The notes: generated from the letters alone by a model not told the origin. A stretch of 64,000 nucleotides of DNA from Calothrix sp. 336/3 (GCF_000734895.2 NZ_CP011382.1:5620700-5684699), one strand, 5' to 3'; positions 1-9,274 are shown, counted from the first letter of the stretch. Program-made: numbers and translations.

Positions 1-87
1 TGATTGCCATGCTTTCGGTTAATTTATGAGTCTTCACTTCAAAAAACAAATTTACACATTTGGGATTTTCCCGATTGACTTTGGCAC

Positions 88-540
88 ATGAGTCTGAAAG
101 TGTTTGGTATTACTACTATGATTCTTTGTCTTGTCGCTTGCGGGAAAGTTATGACATTAGATGAGGGATTTGACCCCAAAAAACTCTATGAAAATAGTTT
201 TAGTAATCCTGTAAATGATATTGAGAATTTACAAAGTGGTGGTTTTGTTTGGCAAGAGACGGATATTTGGATTAAATTTACAGGCAAACAGACCATTAAG
301 CTGCGTGATCAAAATCAATATCGATTAGGAAGCTTGGCAGAAAAAACTTGGCAGCGTGATTGGTTCATCCAAGAATTATCGAAACAAACGGGTGGCATCT
401 CTGCTAGTGATTTACAAAGTCTCAAGGATTTAAATCATCTGCAATATTTTCAATATCGTAGTTCTAGTAATGTAAATAAGGCGTTGCTGTACAATAATCG
501 TAGCCAAACCTATTATTTGCGAGTTTGGAATCATTCATAA
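88..540 (+). CDS. small putative lipoprotein, unknown function
   Basis: A 150-residue protein that I do not recognise as a named family. The N-terminus is a short hydrophobic stretch ending in a lipobox (L-V-A-C, residues 15-18), so export and lipid anchoring at Cys18 are likely. The remainder is polar, rich in Asn, Gln and aromatic residues, with no membrane segment or obvious catalytic motif. It lies 31 bp upstream of the HTH/GrpE-like gene on the same strand, so the two could share a transcript. ATG start; no strong Shine-Dalgarno is seen. Real gene status is likely from the signal peptide, but function is unknown. Confidence 0.6.
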   Translation: MSLKVFGITTMILCLVACGKVMTLDEGFDPKKLYENSFSNPVNDIENLQSGGFVWQETDIWIKFTGKQTIKLRDQNQYRLGSLAEKTWQRDWFIQELSKQTGGISASDLQSLKDLNHLQYFQYRSSSNVNKALLYNNRSQTYYLRVWNHS

Positions 541-571
541 AATTTGTTTAGGCAATCTATCAATCTAAATA

Positions 572-1222
572 ATGTCTCATTCTCCCTTCACCCCTAAATT
601 ACAAGCATTAATGCAAAAAGTAGGGATTTCCAGTTTTCAAGCTCTGAGTCAAATCACTGGAGTCTCAAAAAAACAAATTTTGCGCTTACGAAGGGGGGAA
701 ATTGCCAAAATGCGAGTCCAAGTATTAACTAAGTTAGCCACAGGATTACAGATATCTTTGCCGCAATTAGTGGCAGAATTTTCCCAGGAAGTCGAAACAC
801 AAAAGAGCGCCCCAGAAAACCATGATTTATTGCAACAGATAGCTGATTTGAAAGTAGAGTATCAGCATATACAACTGCAACTACTACAGCAACGTGAATT
901 GTTACAACAGGAATTTCAACAATCAACCATACAACAACTCGAATCTTTATTGCTACAATTCCCCACTGCTGCCTATAAAGCTAGGGAAAATCCTCAGCTA
1001 CCAGCAGTGAATATTTTACCTTTGATTCAGAAGCCCCTAGAACAACTTTTACGGCAATGGGGTATTGAGGCGATCGCCACTGTGGGTGCAGAATTATCCT
1101 ATGATCCACAACAGCACCAACTCATGGCAGGAACTGCCCAACCTGGAGAATTGGTCAAAGTTCGCTACATAGGCTATCGTCAGGGAGAAAAGTTATTGTA
1201 CAGAGCAAAAGTCAGTAAGTAA
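572..1222 (+). CDS. HTH domain fused to GrpE-like domain
   Basis: A 216-residue protein. Residues about 5-70 look like an XRE-type helix-turn-helix (LSQITGVSKKQILRLRRGEI). Residues 85-125 form a Gln-rich coiled coil. The C-terminal part (about 145-216) resembles the GrpE beta domain: a two-helix lead-in (PLIQKPLEQLLRQWGIEAI), then YDPQQHQLM, comparable to the fDPxxHeA of GrpE, and GYRQGEKLLYRAKV, comparable to the GrpE GYxxxdrvLRpAkV ending. GrpE is the nucleotide exchange factor of DnaK. The sequence shows the HTH-coiled-coil-GrpE-like order. That it links DNA or regulator binding to Hsp70 activity is my inference. The canonical grpE of the organism should be elsewhere, next to dnaK. Confidence 0.65.
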   Translation: MSHSPFTPKLQALMQKVGISSFQALSQITGVSKKQILRLRRGEIAKMRVQVLTKLATGLQISLPQLVAEFSQEVETQKSAPENHDLLQQIADLKVEYQHIQLQLLQQRELLQQEFQQSTIQQLESLLLQFPTAAYKARENPQLPAVNILPLIQKPLEQLLRQWGIEAIATVGAELSYDPQQHQLMAGTAQPGELVKVRYIGYRQGEKLLYRAKVSK

Positions 1223-1648
1223 CCATGGTGAATTTGTAATTTGCCAGACTAATTTGGGAAAACTGTGTGCAATTATACGATTATTGCAAAATATATCCGC
1301 TAGTATAAATAAACCCTTTACTTATTCATTGTCGGTAAAATCTGCCGTCAAAAAAAGTCACCAGAGCGAAAAAACATTGCCTTTGTCTAAATGCGATTAC
1401 GGATGATAGTTCGCACACAGTATTTAGTTGAACCCAATTTGTTTCAACGACATTGGTAAGTTTTCTTTCCTGGTGATTTACTTATTTATCAATCAAAAAT
1501 AATCTTGTTGGATACAGCCTTTGTTATCAGCTGATGTGTAGCTAAATTGTATAATCTCAAATTTCTAATTGCCGTAGTGCGGGCACCCCTTCAGGTTATT
1601 AGAGGATATTTTGCCCGCGTTTGGCACACAAATTAAATGCGTAATAAT
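1223..1648. other. intergenic, AT-rich, with one hairpin
   Basis: No supportable gene lies in these 426 bases. The only clear structure is the GC-rich inverted repeat at 1579-1618 near the 3' end of the hydrolase gene. Confidence 0.5.
1579..1618. repeat. inverted repeat, GCGGGCA/TGCCCGC
   Basis: A perfect 7-bp inverted repeat (GCGGGCA at 1579-1585, TGCCCGC at 1612-1618) with a 26-base loop in otherwise AT-rich DNA. A related sequence (ATGCGGGTATCCC) occurs near 19398 in another spacer, so it may be a dispersed cyanobacterial repeat. It also sits just downstream of the minus-strand hydrolase gene and could act in mRNA 3'-end formation, though no T-tract follows on the minus strand. Confidence 0.45.
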
Positions 1649-2545
1649 TTAGTATCTATCACCTAACCACTGAATAATTTCTGGATTTACCAAATGGGGT
1701 ACTTCATCGTGGGGACAGTGACCAGCATTGGGGATGGGTACTACCTGAATATTCTTACCCTCATTTCGTGCTTGCTCATATATTTTTGCTCCTTTGATGG
1801 GTGTCCAGGGGTCATCCGCACCCCAAATTACTAGAAGGGGTTGCTGAACTTGGGGTAATAGTTCATCGGGACTTTCACCAGGAGGTGCAGAGATGATGGA
1901 AGCGAAGACTTGACGAGCTGCGGGATCACAGGATGGAGTGTACAGCATATCAACTAACTCATCGGTGACTGCTGCGCGATCGCGGTATACCTGATATAGG
2001 GTACGGCGAATTTGAGATTTTTGGCGAATCCGATTAAAAACAAAAGTCCCAGTAATTGGATGATTCACCAATTTATTAAAGGTTGACATTACTAGTCTCA
2101 GGGGTAGATTCAGTTCATGGGGACGGTGACTTAATCCACCAGCAGAGTTAATTAAAACCCCTCCTGCGGCTATTTCTGGATGCTTTGCTAAAACATTCAA
2201 GCTAATCAAAGCACCAATGGAGTTACCAATAAAGATTGCGGGTTCTGAAATATGTGCTTGGCAAAAGTCCTTGAGTAATTCTACCCAGACATCTACACTG
2301 TAGGCGATCGCCGCTTTATCAGAAGCACCAAAACCAAGTAAATCGATGGCAAATACTTGATAACCAGCATCTGCAAGGACAGGGATATTTTTTCGCCAAT
2401 GTCCAATCGATGCACCAAAACCATGTACTAGTACTAAAGGATGACCTGTACCCAAGACAGTGTATTGAATTTTGTGTCCTTGCCAATGCCAAAACAGTTT
2501 CTCAAATTGGGGAGCAGGTTCTAATTGGGGAGTTTTTACGGTCAT
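1649..2545 (-). CDS. alpha/beta hydrolase
   Basis: A 298-residue single-domain alpha/beta hydrolase. Visible motifs are the oxyanion-hole segment LVHGFGAS (about 39-46), the nucleophile elbow GNSIG (Ser nucleophile, about residue 109), the acid-bearing strand WGADDPWTP and the catalytic His in NAGHCPHDE near the C-terminus. Such proteins in cyanobacteria include esterases, haloalkane-dehalogenase-like enzymes and lumenal or thylakoid-associated hydrolases; the substrate cannot be told from sequence. No signal peptide is seen, so it is probably cytosolic. ATG start at 2545. It stands alone, with long AT-rich DNA upstream. Confidence 0.85.
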   Translation of the reverse strand: MTVKTPQLEPAPQFEKLFWHWQGHKIQYTVLGTGHPLVLVHGFGASIGHWRKNIPVLADAGYQVFAIDLLGFGASDKAAIAYSVDVWVELLKDFCQAHISEPAIFIGNSIGALISLNVLAKHPEIAAGGVLINSAGGLSHRPHELNLPLRLVMSTFNKLVNHPITGTFVFNRIRQKSQIRRTLYQVYRDRAAVTDELVDMLYTPSCDPAARQVFASIISAPPGESPDELLPQVQQPLLVIWGADDPWTPIKGAKIYEQARNEGKNIQVVPIPNAGHCPHDEVPHLVNPEIIQWLGDRY

Positions 2546-3580
2546 TATTAAGATTTACTAAGTATATATTTATATATTAAAGTAATTCCCATCAAAAATG
2601 TCCTTCAATCAGAGAATCTGTGGGATGTACTAAAATCACTTCTAAAAAGTAAGTATAGTTTTTAACAAAGTTATCTAGATAGGCAGAAAAGCTCATCTTA
2701 ATATCGAGATATATCTAGTGATGACATCTAAATTTAGTGATGAATTCCTAGGCGATGGTAGAGATTTTTGGCTAAAATAAATTCTGTAAATATCCATAAT
2801 CTCATGGTTGTCTATTCTGTAATTAATGTGACGACTTACAGAATGATTTACAGGTAAATTTAAAGTTTATAACTCTCAGCGGAATCCCTCCATAGTCAAT
2901 TCAGTGAGTTCTTGATTAGGACAAAATACTCACAGTTCTGTTGTGGAAAATTTTCATCAAATTAGACAGAATTTGCATATAGATAGTACAGATTTTAAGT
3001 TTGTTCTATCTTGTGGGGTATGCATAAGTAAGTAGTCATAATTCAACATGAGATAAGACACTCTCAATTTCATAAGAGGGTGAAGATTTTATCTTGAATT
3101 GGATTAAATTACTTAATAATAAATTATGCCATTACACACACATAAATACATCTAAAATCTAAAGCCTAAAAGCAGAATTTATTAGTTAATCTAACGCATT
3201 TTTGCTTATTTCTATAGGGCGTATCTTGTTAATTAATTTATTAGAATGAAGCTAAGAGGCATGAAAAATTGGTGGTATTTCTATATGTATTTGAGATATT
3301 TAATCGATTACACAAATTAAATATAATGTGCCATGAATTTTATCTCCTGCGACGAGTTAGAGATAGAAAATATTTACATCGATATCAAGAGATGACGAGC
3401 TATTTTCTCTAATTTTTCTCAATATATTTGTAAATCATCGTGAATAAAGAGAAATATTGATTTGTGATACACGATTCTATTTTGAATATTTTTCCTGAAA
3501 ATAATTATTGAAATTTGGCAGATTGTTTTCTGAATTTTATCCAGCATCTCTCCACACGTTTTTTTATTACAGGTACTCTG
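2546..3580. other. long AT-rich intergenic region
   Basis: About 1 kb without a convincing reading frame on either strand, strongly AT-rich, between divergent genes (hydrolase on minus, kinase on plus). It should hold both promoters, but I could not identify a conserved RNA, riboswitch or mobile-element end. Just before the kinase ATG (3581) there is an AGG at 3571-3573 that can serve as a weak ribosome binding site. Confidence 0.4.
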
Positions 3581-5755
3581 ATGATTGCACCCAAACCAGG
3601 CGAAATTTTAGACAATCGTTACCGGATTATTCGTAGTTTAGCAACTGGTGGATTTGGTCAAACATATATTGCTGAAGATACCCGCAGACCAGGACATCCA
3701 GAGTGTGTAGTCAAACATTTAACTCCTGCGACTAATGACCCAGAATTTCTCAAGAATGCCACACGTTTATTTCAAACAGAAGCGCAAACCTTAGAAAAAT
3801 TAGGGGAACATGAGCAAATTCCTCGGCTATTAGCATATTTTGAAGAGAATCAAGAATTTTATTTAGTTCAAGACAGAATTGAAGGACATCCTTTAAGTAA
3901 AGAATTTCAAACTGGTCAACGCTGGTCTGAAATTAAAACGATACAAATGTTACAAGAAATTCTCAAAATCTTAGAATTTGTCCATAGCTATGGAGTCATT
4001 CATCGAGATATCAAGCCAGATAATATTATCCGTCGCCATCGAGATAATAAACTTGTTTTAGTTGATTTTGGTACGGTTAAACAAATTCAAACGAAAATGT
4101 TAACAATTGGCGAGGTAAATATTAATCAAACTATTGTTGTTGGAACTCCAGGATATATGCCAACAGAGCAAAGTCGGGGTAATCCTCGTCCCAATAGTGA
4201 TATTTATGCCTTGGGAGTAATTGCAATTCGAGCAGTGACTGGAATGAATCCCAGTCAATTACAAGAAGACCCTCAAACGGGAGAAATTATTTGGCAACCC
4301 TGGGCACAAATCGGGAGAGAATTGATAGAAATCATCGCTAAAATGGTACGTTATCACTTTAAAGAACGCTATCAATCAGTCAGCGAAGTTTTAGAAGATT
4401 TAGAGCCAATTATTCATCGACACGAGAGAGAAAATAATAGCCATTACACTAATTACTCTGGGCAAAATTTACCAACATTACCCAATTATTCCCAATCAAT
4501 ATCACCAACATTTTCCCAACCTATTGAACCATCATTAACTGCCCCACCTTCACAAAATTTATCTCCAGTAACAGGAGTTTCTCCATCAGCTTGGGAATCA
4601 ACTATACCCCAATCTGCTGGTTATTATGGACAGCAAATTCCCTCATTACCACCAGCATCAATATCAGGGGAATTGCCGAAGGTGACAGTAATTACACCAG
4701 GGAAAGATAAATATCGTTGGTTAATTTGGGGAGGAATAATTGGCAGTACGGTTTTAGTGGCGATCGCCGGAACTTTAGGTGTGATGCATTGGCTAAACCA
4801 AACAGCCTTAAATGGTAATCCTAATGTCAAGACTACCAATACAATCTCTGCTAATCCTAACTTTTTGGTTGCAGCAGAAAAAGAGTTTTCCCAAATACCT
4901 TCTGTCCCTGCTGGACAATTTAATCATGGTGGTAGTTCCACATGGGTTCCCATTCGCCAACAATTGAATTTAGTCATACCCAAACTATTACCAAATTTTC
5001 GGTTACGTTATACCCAACCAGTGGATGGTAAACCGAATTCTCAGAAGGGAATTGCCATGTTAATTGATAATCAATTGGCATTTTCGGAATCTTCTCGCTC
5101 TGTCAAACCAGAAGAACATCAACAAGCTCAACAGAAAGGATTTACTTTAAAGGAAGTTGCTGTAGCAATTGATGGGATTGCGATCGCGGTGAATCATAAT
5201 TTGAATATTTCTGGTTTAACTGTCTCCCAACTGAAAGATATATATACAGGAAAAATTACCAATTGGCGCAGAGTTGGGGGTCCGAATTTAACTATTATTC
5301 CCCTATCTCGACAAAATGGAGGAACATCGGATTTCTTTCAAGAAAATGTTCTTGATAAACAACCTTTTGCCCGCAATGTTAAAAATGTTGGTAATACCAC
5401 CCAAGCAATTCAATTATTAAAGCAAATTCCTGGCGGTATTTTCTATGCATCTGCGCCGGAAATTGTGGAACAATGTACAATTAAGTCTGTACCCATTGGT
5501 CGAGACAAAAATAACTTCATTCCACCCTACCAAGAACCATTAGTTTCGATATCACAGTGTCTGACTGGTAGAAGAAATCAGTTGAATATTACTGCTTTTC
5601 GCAATGGGAACTATCCCATAACCCGGAATTTATTTGTGATTGTGAAACAAAATAATCAAATAGAGCAACAAGCAGGAGAAACTTACGCGAATATATTATT
5701 GACTAGTAAAGGTCAGGAATTAATTCAAAGTGCTGGTTTTGTCCCAATTCGCTAG
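3581..5755 (+). CDS. membrane Ser/Thr kinase with PstS-like extracytoplasmic domain
   Basis: A 724-residue protein using the ATG at 3581; the frame extends to a TTG at 3515, but the kinase consensus begins right after the ATG. Residues 10-280 are a Hanks-type kinase: glycine loop GGFGQT (23-28), Lys45, HRDIKPDN (141-148) with Asp143, DFG (162-164) and GTPGYMPTEQ (188-197). A Pro/Ser/Gln-rich linker (290-365) precedes one transmembrane helix (about 379-400). Residues 430-724 resemble a type 2 periplasmic binding protein of the PstS kind (LKDIYTGKITNWRRVGG, SRQNGGTSDFF). The layout suggests that ligand binding outside (phosphate or another anion, inferred) controls a cytosolic kinase. It is oriented toward glyK but 132 bp away. 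Confidence 0.85.
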   Translation: MIAPKPGEILDNRYRIIRSLATGGFGQTYIAEDTRRPGHPECVVKHLTPATNDPEFLKNATRLFQTEAQTLEKLGEHEQIPRLLAYFEENQEFYLVQDRIEGHPLSKEFQTGQRWSEIKTIQMLQEILKILEFVHSYGVIHRDIKPDNIIRRHRDNKLVLVDFGTVKQIQTKMLTIGEVNINQTIVVGTPGYMPTEQSRGNPRPNSDIYALGVIAIRAVTGMNPSQLQEDPQTGEIIWQPWAQIGRELIEIIAKMVRYHFKERYQSVSEVLEDLEPIIHRHERENNSHYTNYSGQNLPTLPNYSQSISPTFSQPIEPSLTAPPSQNLSPVTGVSPSAWESTIPQSAGYYGQQIPSLPPASISGELPKVTVITPGKDKYRWLIWGGIIGSTVLVAIAGTLGVMHWLNQTALNGNPNVKTTNTISANPNFLVAAEKEFSQIPSVPAGQFNHGGSSTWVPIRQQLNLVIPKLLPNFRLRYTQPVDGKPNSQKGIAMLIDNQLAFSESSRSVKPEEHQQAQQKGFTLKEVAVAIDGIAIAVNHNLNISGLTVSQLKDIYTGKITNWRRVGGPNLTIIPLSRQNGGTSDFFQENVLDKQPFARNVKNVGNTTQAIQLLKQIPGGIFYASAPEIVEQCTIKSVPIGRDKNNFIPPYQEPLVSISQCLTGRRNQLNITAFRNGNYPITRNLFVIVKQNNQIEQQAGETYANILLTSKGQELIQSAGFVPIR

Positions 5756-5887
5756 GGAATTAAAGAATTATCGTCATCCTTTTTGATTTGCGAAAGTTGC
5801 TGCTACCTACATCACATAATTTTCAAGCAAAATGTTATTCTGAAGCCATCGGACAAATTTTATCTTCAGTAATACAGCTGATCCCAA

Positions 5888-6778
5888 ATGCGATCGCCAA
5901 TTTTCAATTCTGTCTACTCTGTGGTGAACGAGTTCTGTCAGACAAAGCTGAAAATTCCTCCAGAGCAAGTATCTCAACGATTAGAGGCGATATGGTTGCC
6001 CATTGCGATGCAGATTGCCGAAAAACGACAAAAGTGTCAGCATCCTTGGATTCAGGGTATTCTCGGAGGACAGGGAACCGGAAAAACTACTCTTTGCCAC
6101 ATCCTCAAACTGATTTTAGAATCCCTTGACTATCATACAGAAACCCTATCCCTAGATGACCTGTATAAAACCTATCAAGACCGTTTGGCTTTACAATATC
6201 AAGACCCGCGTTTAATTTGGCGAGGTCCCCCCGGAACCCATGATATTGACTTAGGTTTATCAGCGATCGCCCAAATTCGTCAGGGTGCAAGCTCCGTAGA
6301 AATACCGAGATTTGATAAGTCTGCCCATCAAGGTGCTGGCGATCGCACAGTTCCCCAGGTAAGAGAAAAGGTAGATATCCTGTTATTTGAAGGTTGGTTT
6401 GTGGGTGTGCGTCCTATTGATGAGACTGCATTCGCTCATCCCCCGTCACCAATTATCACCGAAGGCGATCGCCAATTTGCCCGCGACATGAACCGTAAAC
6501 TCTATGATTATCTCCCCCTGTGGCAACAGCTAGATAGTCTGATAGTCTTATATCCTACAGATTACCGTCTTTCCCTGGAGTGGCGTAAACAGGCAGAACA
6601 GGAGATGATTGCTACGGGAAAATCTGGAATGACAGATTCACAAATAGATGATTTTGTCAACTATTTTTGGCGAGCGTTGCACCCGGAATTATTCATTAAA
6701 TCTCTCATTGCGAGAACCGAATTAGTTGATTTAGTCGTCAAAATTCAACCTGATCGGAGTTTAACTATCGATAGTTAA
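5888..6778 (+). CDS. glyK: D-glycerate 3-kinase
   Basis: A 296-residue P-loop kinase of the plant/cyanobacterial GLYK family, which phosphorylates D-glycerate to 3-phosphoglycerate, the last step of photorespiration. Walker A is GGQGTGKTT (60-68); further family segments are SLDDLYKT, WRGPPGTHD, PRFDKSAHQGAGDR and LFEGWFVGVRP, as in uridine kinase/PRK-like folds. The ATG at 5888 is the first start after an in-frame stop at 5879. It looks slightly short at the N-terminus compared with my recollection of the family, but no frameshift is obvious. The stop codon overlaps that of the convergent permease gene. Confidence 0.88.
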   Translation: MRSPIFNSVYSVVNEFCQTKLKIPPEQVSQRLEAIWLPIAMQIAEKRQKCQHPWIQGILGGQGTGKTTLCHILKLILESLDYHTETLSLDDLYKTYQDRLALQYQDPRLIWRGPPGTHDIDLGLSAIAQIRQGASSVEIPRFDKSAHQGAGDRTVPQVREKVDILLFEGWFVGVRPIDETAFAHPPSPIITEGDRQFARDMNRKLYDYLPLWQQLDSLIVLYPTDYRLSLEWRKQAEQEMIATGKSGMTDSQIDDFVNYFWRALHPELFIKSLIARTELVDLVVKIQPDRSLTIDS

Positions 6779-7701
6779 TGATTGGCTAGGTAAGGTTTTC
6801 CCAAGGATAGGGGTGCGATGGTGTGCTGGCGATCGCTATGACGGGAAATTAACACCAGTGCCACAATCGTAGTTAGGTAGGGTAGGGCAGATAACAGGTA
6901 GGGGGAAATATTCACACCTAATCCTTGTAGTAGGAGTTGAATTTTACTGACAGCACCAAATAAGTAAGCTCCTAGGAGAATTTTCGGCGATCGCCAACCG
7001 GAAAAAACCACCAGAGCGATGGCTATCCATCCACTACCAGCAGTCATTCCTTCTGCCCATAGGGGTGTGTATGCGAGGGAGAAGTCAGCACCTGCTAAAC
7101 CAGCCATTGCTCCACCCCAAATCACCGCTAAATACCGTACCTTGCCCACTGGTAAACCCAAAGCATGGCTAACCTGGGGTGATTCACCGACACTACGCAA
7201 TACTAAACCTGTACGTGTGTTTCCCAGAAACCAGTGGAGATAGAAAACTAAAAATACCGCTAAGTAAACAAGAATATCTTGTTGAAAGATAGCTTTCCCC
7301 ACCACAGGAATTTCATGCAAAAAAGGTATATTTAATGCTTGCAAGGGTGTCACAGGTTTACCGACATAATCTGCACCCAAAAACGCACTCAAGCCACTAG
7401 CAAAGATACCCAATGCTAAACCTGCGGCTATCTGATTCGCGTTAAATGTAATAGTTAAGACAGCGTGAATCAGGGCGATCGCTCCTCCCACAATCACCGC
7501 AGCTATCAAACCGTAATAGACACTACCTGTATTGACAGTCACCATAAACCCAGAGGCTGCTCCCATCAGCATCATTCCCTCTACACCGAGATTTAATACC
7601 CCCGATTTTTCGGCAACTAATTCGCCCGTCGCGGCAAAAATTAACGGTGTTGCTGCTCGGATAGTATCGCTGAGAATATTTGTGAAAATATCAATATTCA
7701 T
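6775..7701 (-). CDS. ABC transporter permease, nucleoside/BMP type
   Basis: A 308-residue integral membrane protein with about 8-9 hydrophobic segments, of the branched-chain/ribose-type permease superfamily. The N-terminal pattern RAATPLIFAATGELVAEKSG followed by LNLGVEGMMLMGA is typical of the NupQ/BmpD-like permeases that work with a Bmp lipoprotein to import purine nucleosides. A partner permease, ATPase and lipoprotein are not beside it, so the transporter is split across the genome, as is common in cyanobacteria. ATG start at 7701. Its end overlaps the convergent glyK stop by a few bases. Substrate assignment is by family resemblance only. Confidence 0.8.
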   Translation of the reverse strand: MNIDIFTNILSDTIRAATPLIFAATGELVAEKSGVLNLGVEGMMLMGAASGFMVTVNTGSVYYGLIAAVIVGGAIALIHAVLTITFNANQIAAGLALGIFASGLSAFLGADYVGKPVTPLQALNIPFLHEIPVVGKAIFQQDILVYLAVFLVFYLHWFLGNTRTGLVLRSVGESPQVSHALGLPVGKVRYLAVIWGGAMAGLAGADFSLAYTPLWAEGMTAGSGWIAIALVVFSGWRSPKILLGAYLFGAVSKIQLLLQGLGVNISPYLLSALPYLTTIVALVLISRHSDRQHTIAPLSLGKPYLANH

Positions 7702-7732
7702 AAAACCTCGTGGATGGGGAAAAGATGCGCCC

Positions 7733-8143
7733 TTAAAAAGGAATTCTCAACCAACGGGTGATAAATTCTCCAAGGCGATCGCCCCAGGAGGGAATTCTCC
7801 AACCTTTTTGTTGCAGCTCTTCCGCCAACTGTTTTCCTAGAGGTGTGAGGCGAAAGCTATCTGTTATACCTTGCCCATCGACTTCCCGTCTCAGTACACC
7901 AACTTGAGTCAGCCAAATCAAAGCATTATCTGCACTTAACTCCGATATAGCTGTTTTTGTATAGCCATTTTTTACACCCGTATCTCCGGTAATTTCCTTC
8001 ATGGCAACTCGATCTACACACATGGCAGTAAATAAACCCAGTTGGAAGGGAGAGCAAAGCAGCGATCGCTCGGCACGCTCTTTGGTTCGTTGGGAATATT
8101 TAAAGGGTTCCTGGCTAGGAGATGAAGAGATCAGGGCAGACAT
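7733..8143 (-). CDS. conserved cyanobacterial protein, Npun_F0494-like
   Basis: A 136-residue soluble protein with a winged-helix-like profile: RSLLCSPFQLGLFTAMC, then a helix-rich middle with TKTAISELSADNALIWLTQVGVLRRE and SFRLTPLGKQLAEELQ, reminiscent of a DNA-binding or protein-interaction wing. I believe it belongs to the small cyanobacterial family named after Npun_F0494, but no function is known. It lies 31 bp upstream of the ABC permease on the same strand, so co-transcription is possible. ATG start at 8143. Confidence 0.6.
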   Translation of the reverse strand: MSALISSSPSQEPFKYSQRTKERAERSLLCSPFQLGLFTAMCVDRVAMKEITGDTGVKNGYTKTAISELSADNALIWLTQVGVLRREVDGQGITDSFRLTPLGKQLAEELQQKGWRIPSWGDRLGEFITRWLRIPF

Positions 8144-8259
8144 AGTATATAGAAAATGGTAGGGATAAGAAAAAGAAAAACTGTAACTTTTGATTTAATT
8201 ATTGTAAATTATTGTAAAATTTCAGGTGCATCATTCGTCTAAAACAGGAAAGGTAAATT

Positions 8260-8697
8260 ATGCCTCTAGCAGTTGGCACAGATGCACCTGCATTTACCGT
8301 CAAAGATACTAACGGTAATACCGTTTCTCTCTCTGATTTTTCAGGTAAAACGGTAGTTTTATATTTTTACCCCAAAGATGACACCCCAGGTTGTACAAAA
8401 CAAGCTTGTAGCTTCCGGGATTCTCAAGTAGATTACCAAAACAAAGATGTAGTGGTATTGGGTGTGAGTGCTGATGACGAAGTGTCTCACCAAGCATTCA
8501 CGGAAAAATATGGTTTGAATTTTCCCCTATTAGCTGATACTCAACAACAGTTAATTAAAGCCTACGATGTTGATGGTGGTGGTTATGCCAAGCGTGTCAC
8601 CTACGTCATCGACGGTAGCGGTAAAATCATTCATGTTGACGCTAGTGTCAATACTACTACCCATGCGAGTGATGTTCTCGCCGCCTTGGGATTATAG
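8260..8697 (+). CDS. prxQ: peroxiredoxin Q (BCP family)
   Basis: A 145-residue thiol peroxidase. The peroxidatic and resolving cysteines are Cys45 and Cys50 in the motif TPGCTKQAC, the four-residue spacing that defines atypical 2-Cys PrxQ/BCP enzymes. PKDDTPGC, GVSADD and FPLLADT are also conserved. The enzyme reduces H2O2 and alkyl hydroperoxides using thioredoxin. No signal peptide is present, so it is cytosolic. ATG start with AAAGGTAAATT upstream (AGG about 8 bases away). A strong terminator-like hairpin follows the stop. Confidence 0.93.
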   Translation: MPLAVGTDAPAFTVKDTNGNTVSLSDFSGKTVVLYFYPKDDTPGCTKQACSFRDSQVDYQNKDVVVLGVSADDEVSHQAFTEKYGLNFPLLADTQQQLIKAYDVDGGGYAKRVTYVIDGSGKIIHVDASVNTTTHASDVLAALGL

Positions 8698-8710
8698 TTA
8701 ATGACTGAGA

Positions 8711-8757
8711 AATCAGGAGTGTGGAGACTTGTTTTTCATACTCCTGATTCTTTTTTA
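8711..8757 (+). terminator. intrinsic terminator after prxQ
   Basis: A stem of about 13 bp (8711-8723 paired with 8737-8749, one G-T wobble; core AATCAGGAGT/ACTCCTGATT) is followed by a run of six T. It lies 13 bp past the prxQ stop and before the convergent gene at 8763-9137. Confidence 0.75.
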
Positions 8758-8762
8758 GTGGT

Positions 8763-9137
8763 TTATTTGCTTTGGGGAGCTGGTGAGGGTAGGGTAATAA
8801 TGCCCAAATTTGAGTTATTGGGTGTGGTGGTTGTTCCTTGAATGCGTTGTTGTTGAATCTTTTGGAAGTCGGCGATCGCGCTGTTGAAATCTTCCCCTTG
8901 TTCGCTCTTATCCCAGCCATTGCCACGCAAATTCGCACAGTGAATCAGATTAAACATATTAAAGCCTTCTGAACCTGCACTGGTACAGGAGTTACTCGGT
9001 TGTTGATCGTAACCGGCTTGGGTATCTGTACCAAAAATCTGTGCTTGGCTAGCTTGGGGCAGGAATAAAGTACCAGAGGTGAGGGTGACGATTGCGGTGA
9101 ATGCAATCTTTTTGAGTGATGAGTAATGGATTTTCAT
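8763..9137 (-). CDS. exported small protein, unknown
   Basis: A 124-residue protein with a clear Sec signal peptide (KK at 9-10, hydrophobic core, cleavage predicted after SQA near residue 32). The mature part has two cysteines (NSCTSAG and IHCAN) that could form a disulfide in the periplasm or lumen, followed by a Gln/Thr/Pro-rich tail. I do not recognise the family and cannot assign a function. ATG start at 9137. It is convergent with prxQ and separated from the ABC exporter genes by about 140 bp. Confidence 0.65.
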   Translation of the reverse strand: MKIHYSSLKKIAFTAIVTLTSGTLFLPQASQAQIFGTDTQAGYDQQPSNSCTSAGSEGFNMFNLIHCANLRGNGWDKSEQGEDFNSAIADFQKIQQQRIQGTTTTPNNSNLGIITLPSPAPQSK

Positions 9138-9274
9138 TGTGGATTTACCCAGAAAAGTTGAGTAATTGGGAATCTGTAAACAGGTTGCAGGTGATAGGGG
9201 AGGGTTTTGTCACCCATTACCTAATTTTAATGATGGTGACAGTTTTGTGATGTTCCTATTTCCCCGTTCCTATT

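Noticed and set aside
3515..3580. TTG-initiated N-terminal extension of the first kinase
   Set aside because: The kinase consensus begins right after the ATG at 3581, and the extra residues are unlike any signal or domain.
5788..6129. 113-codon plus-strand frame overlapping the start of the glycerate kinase
   Set aside because: It runs in another frame over the GLYK P-loop coding region and shows no family resemblance; GLYK motifs are in the frame starting at 5888.
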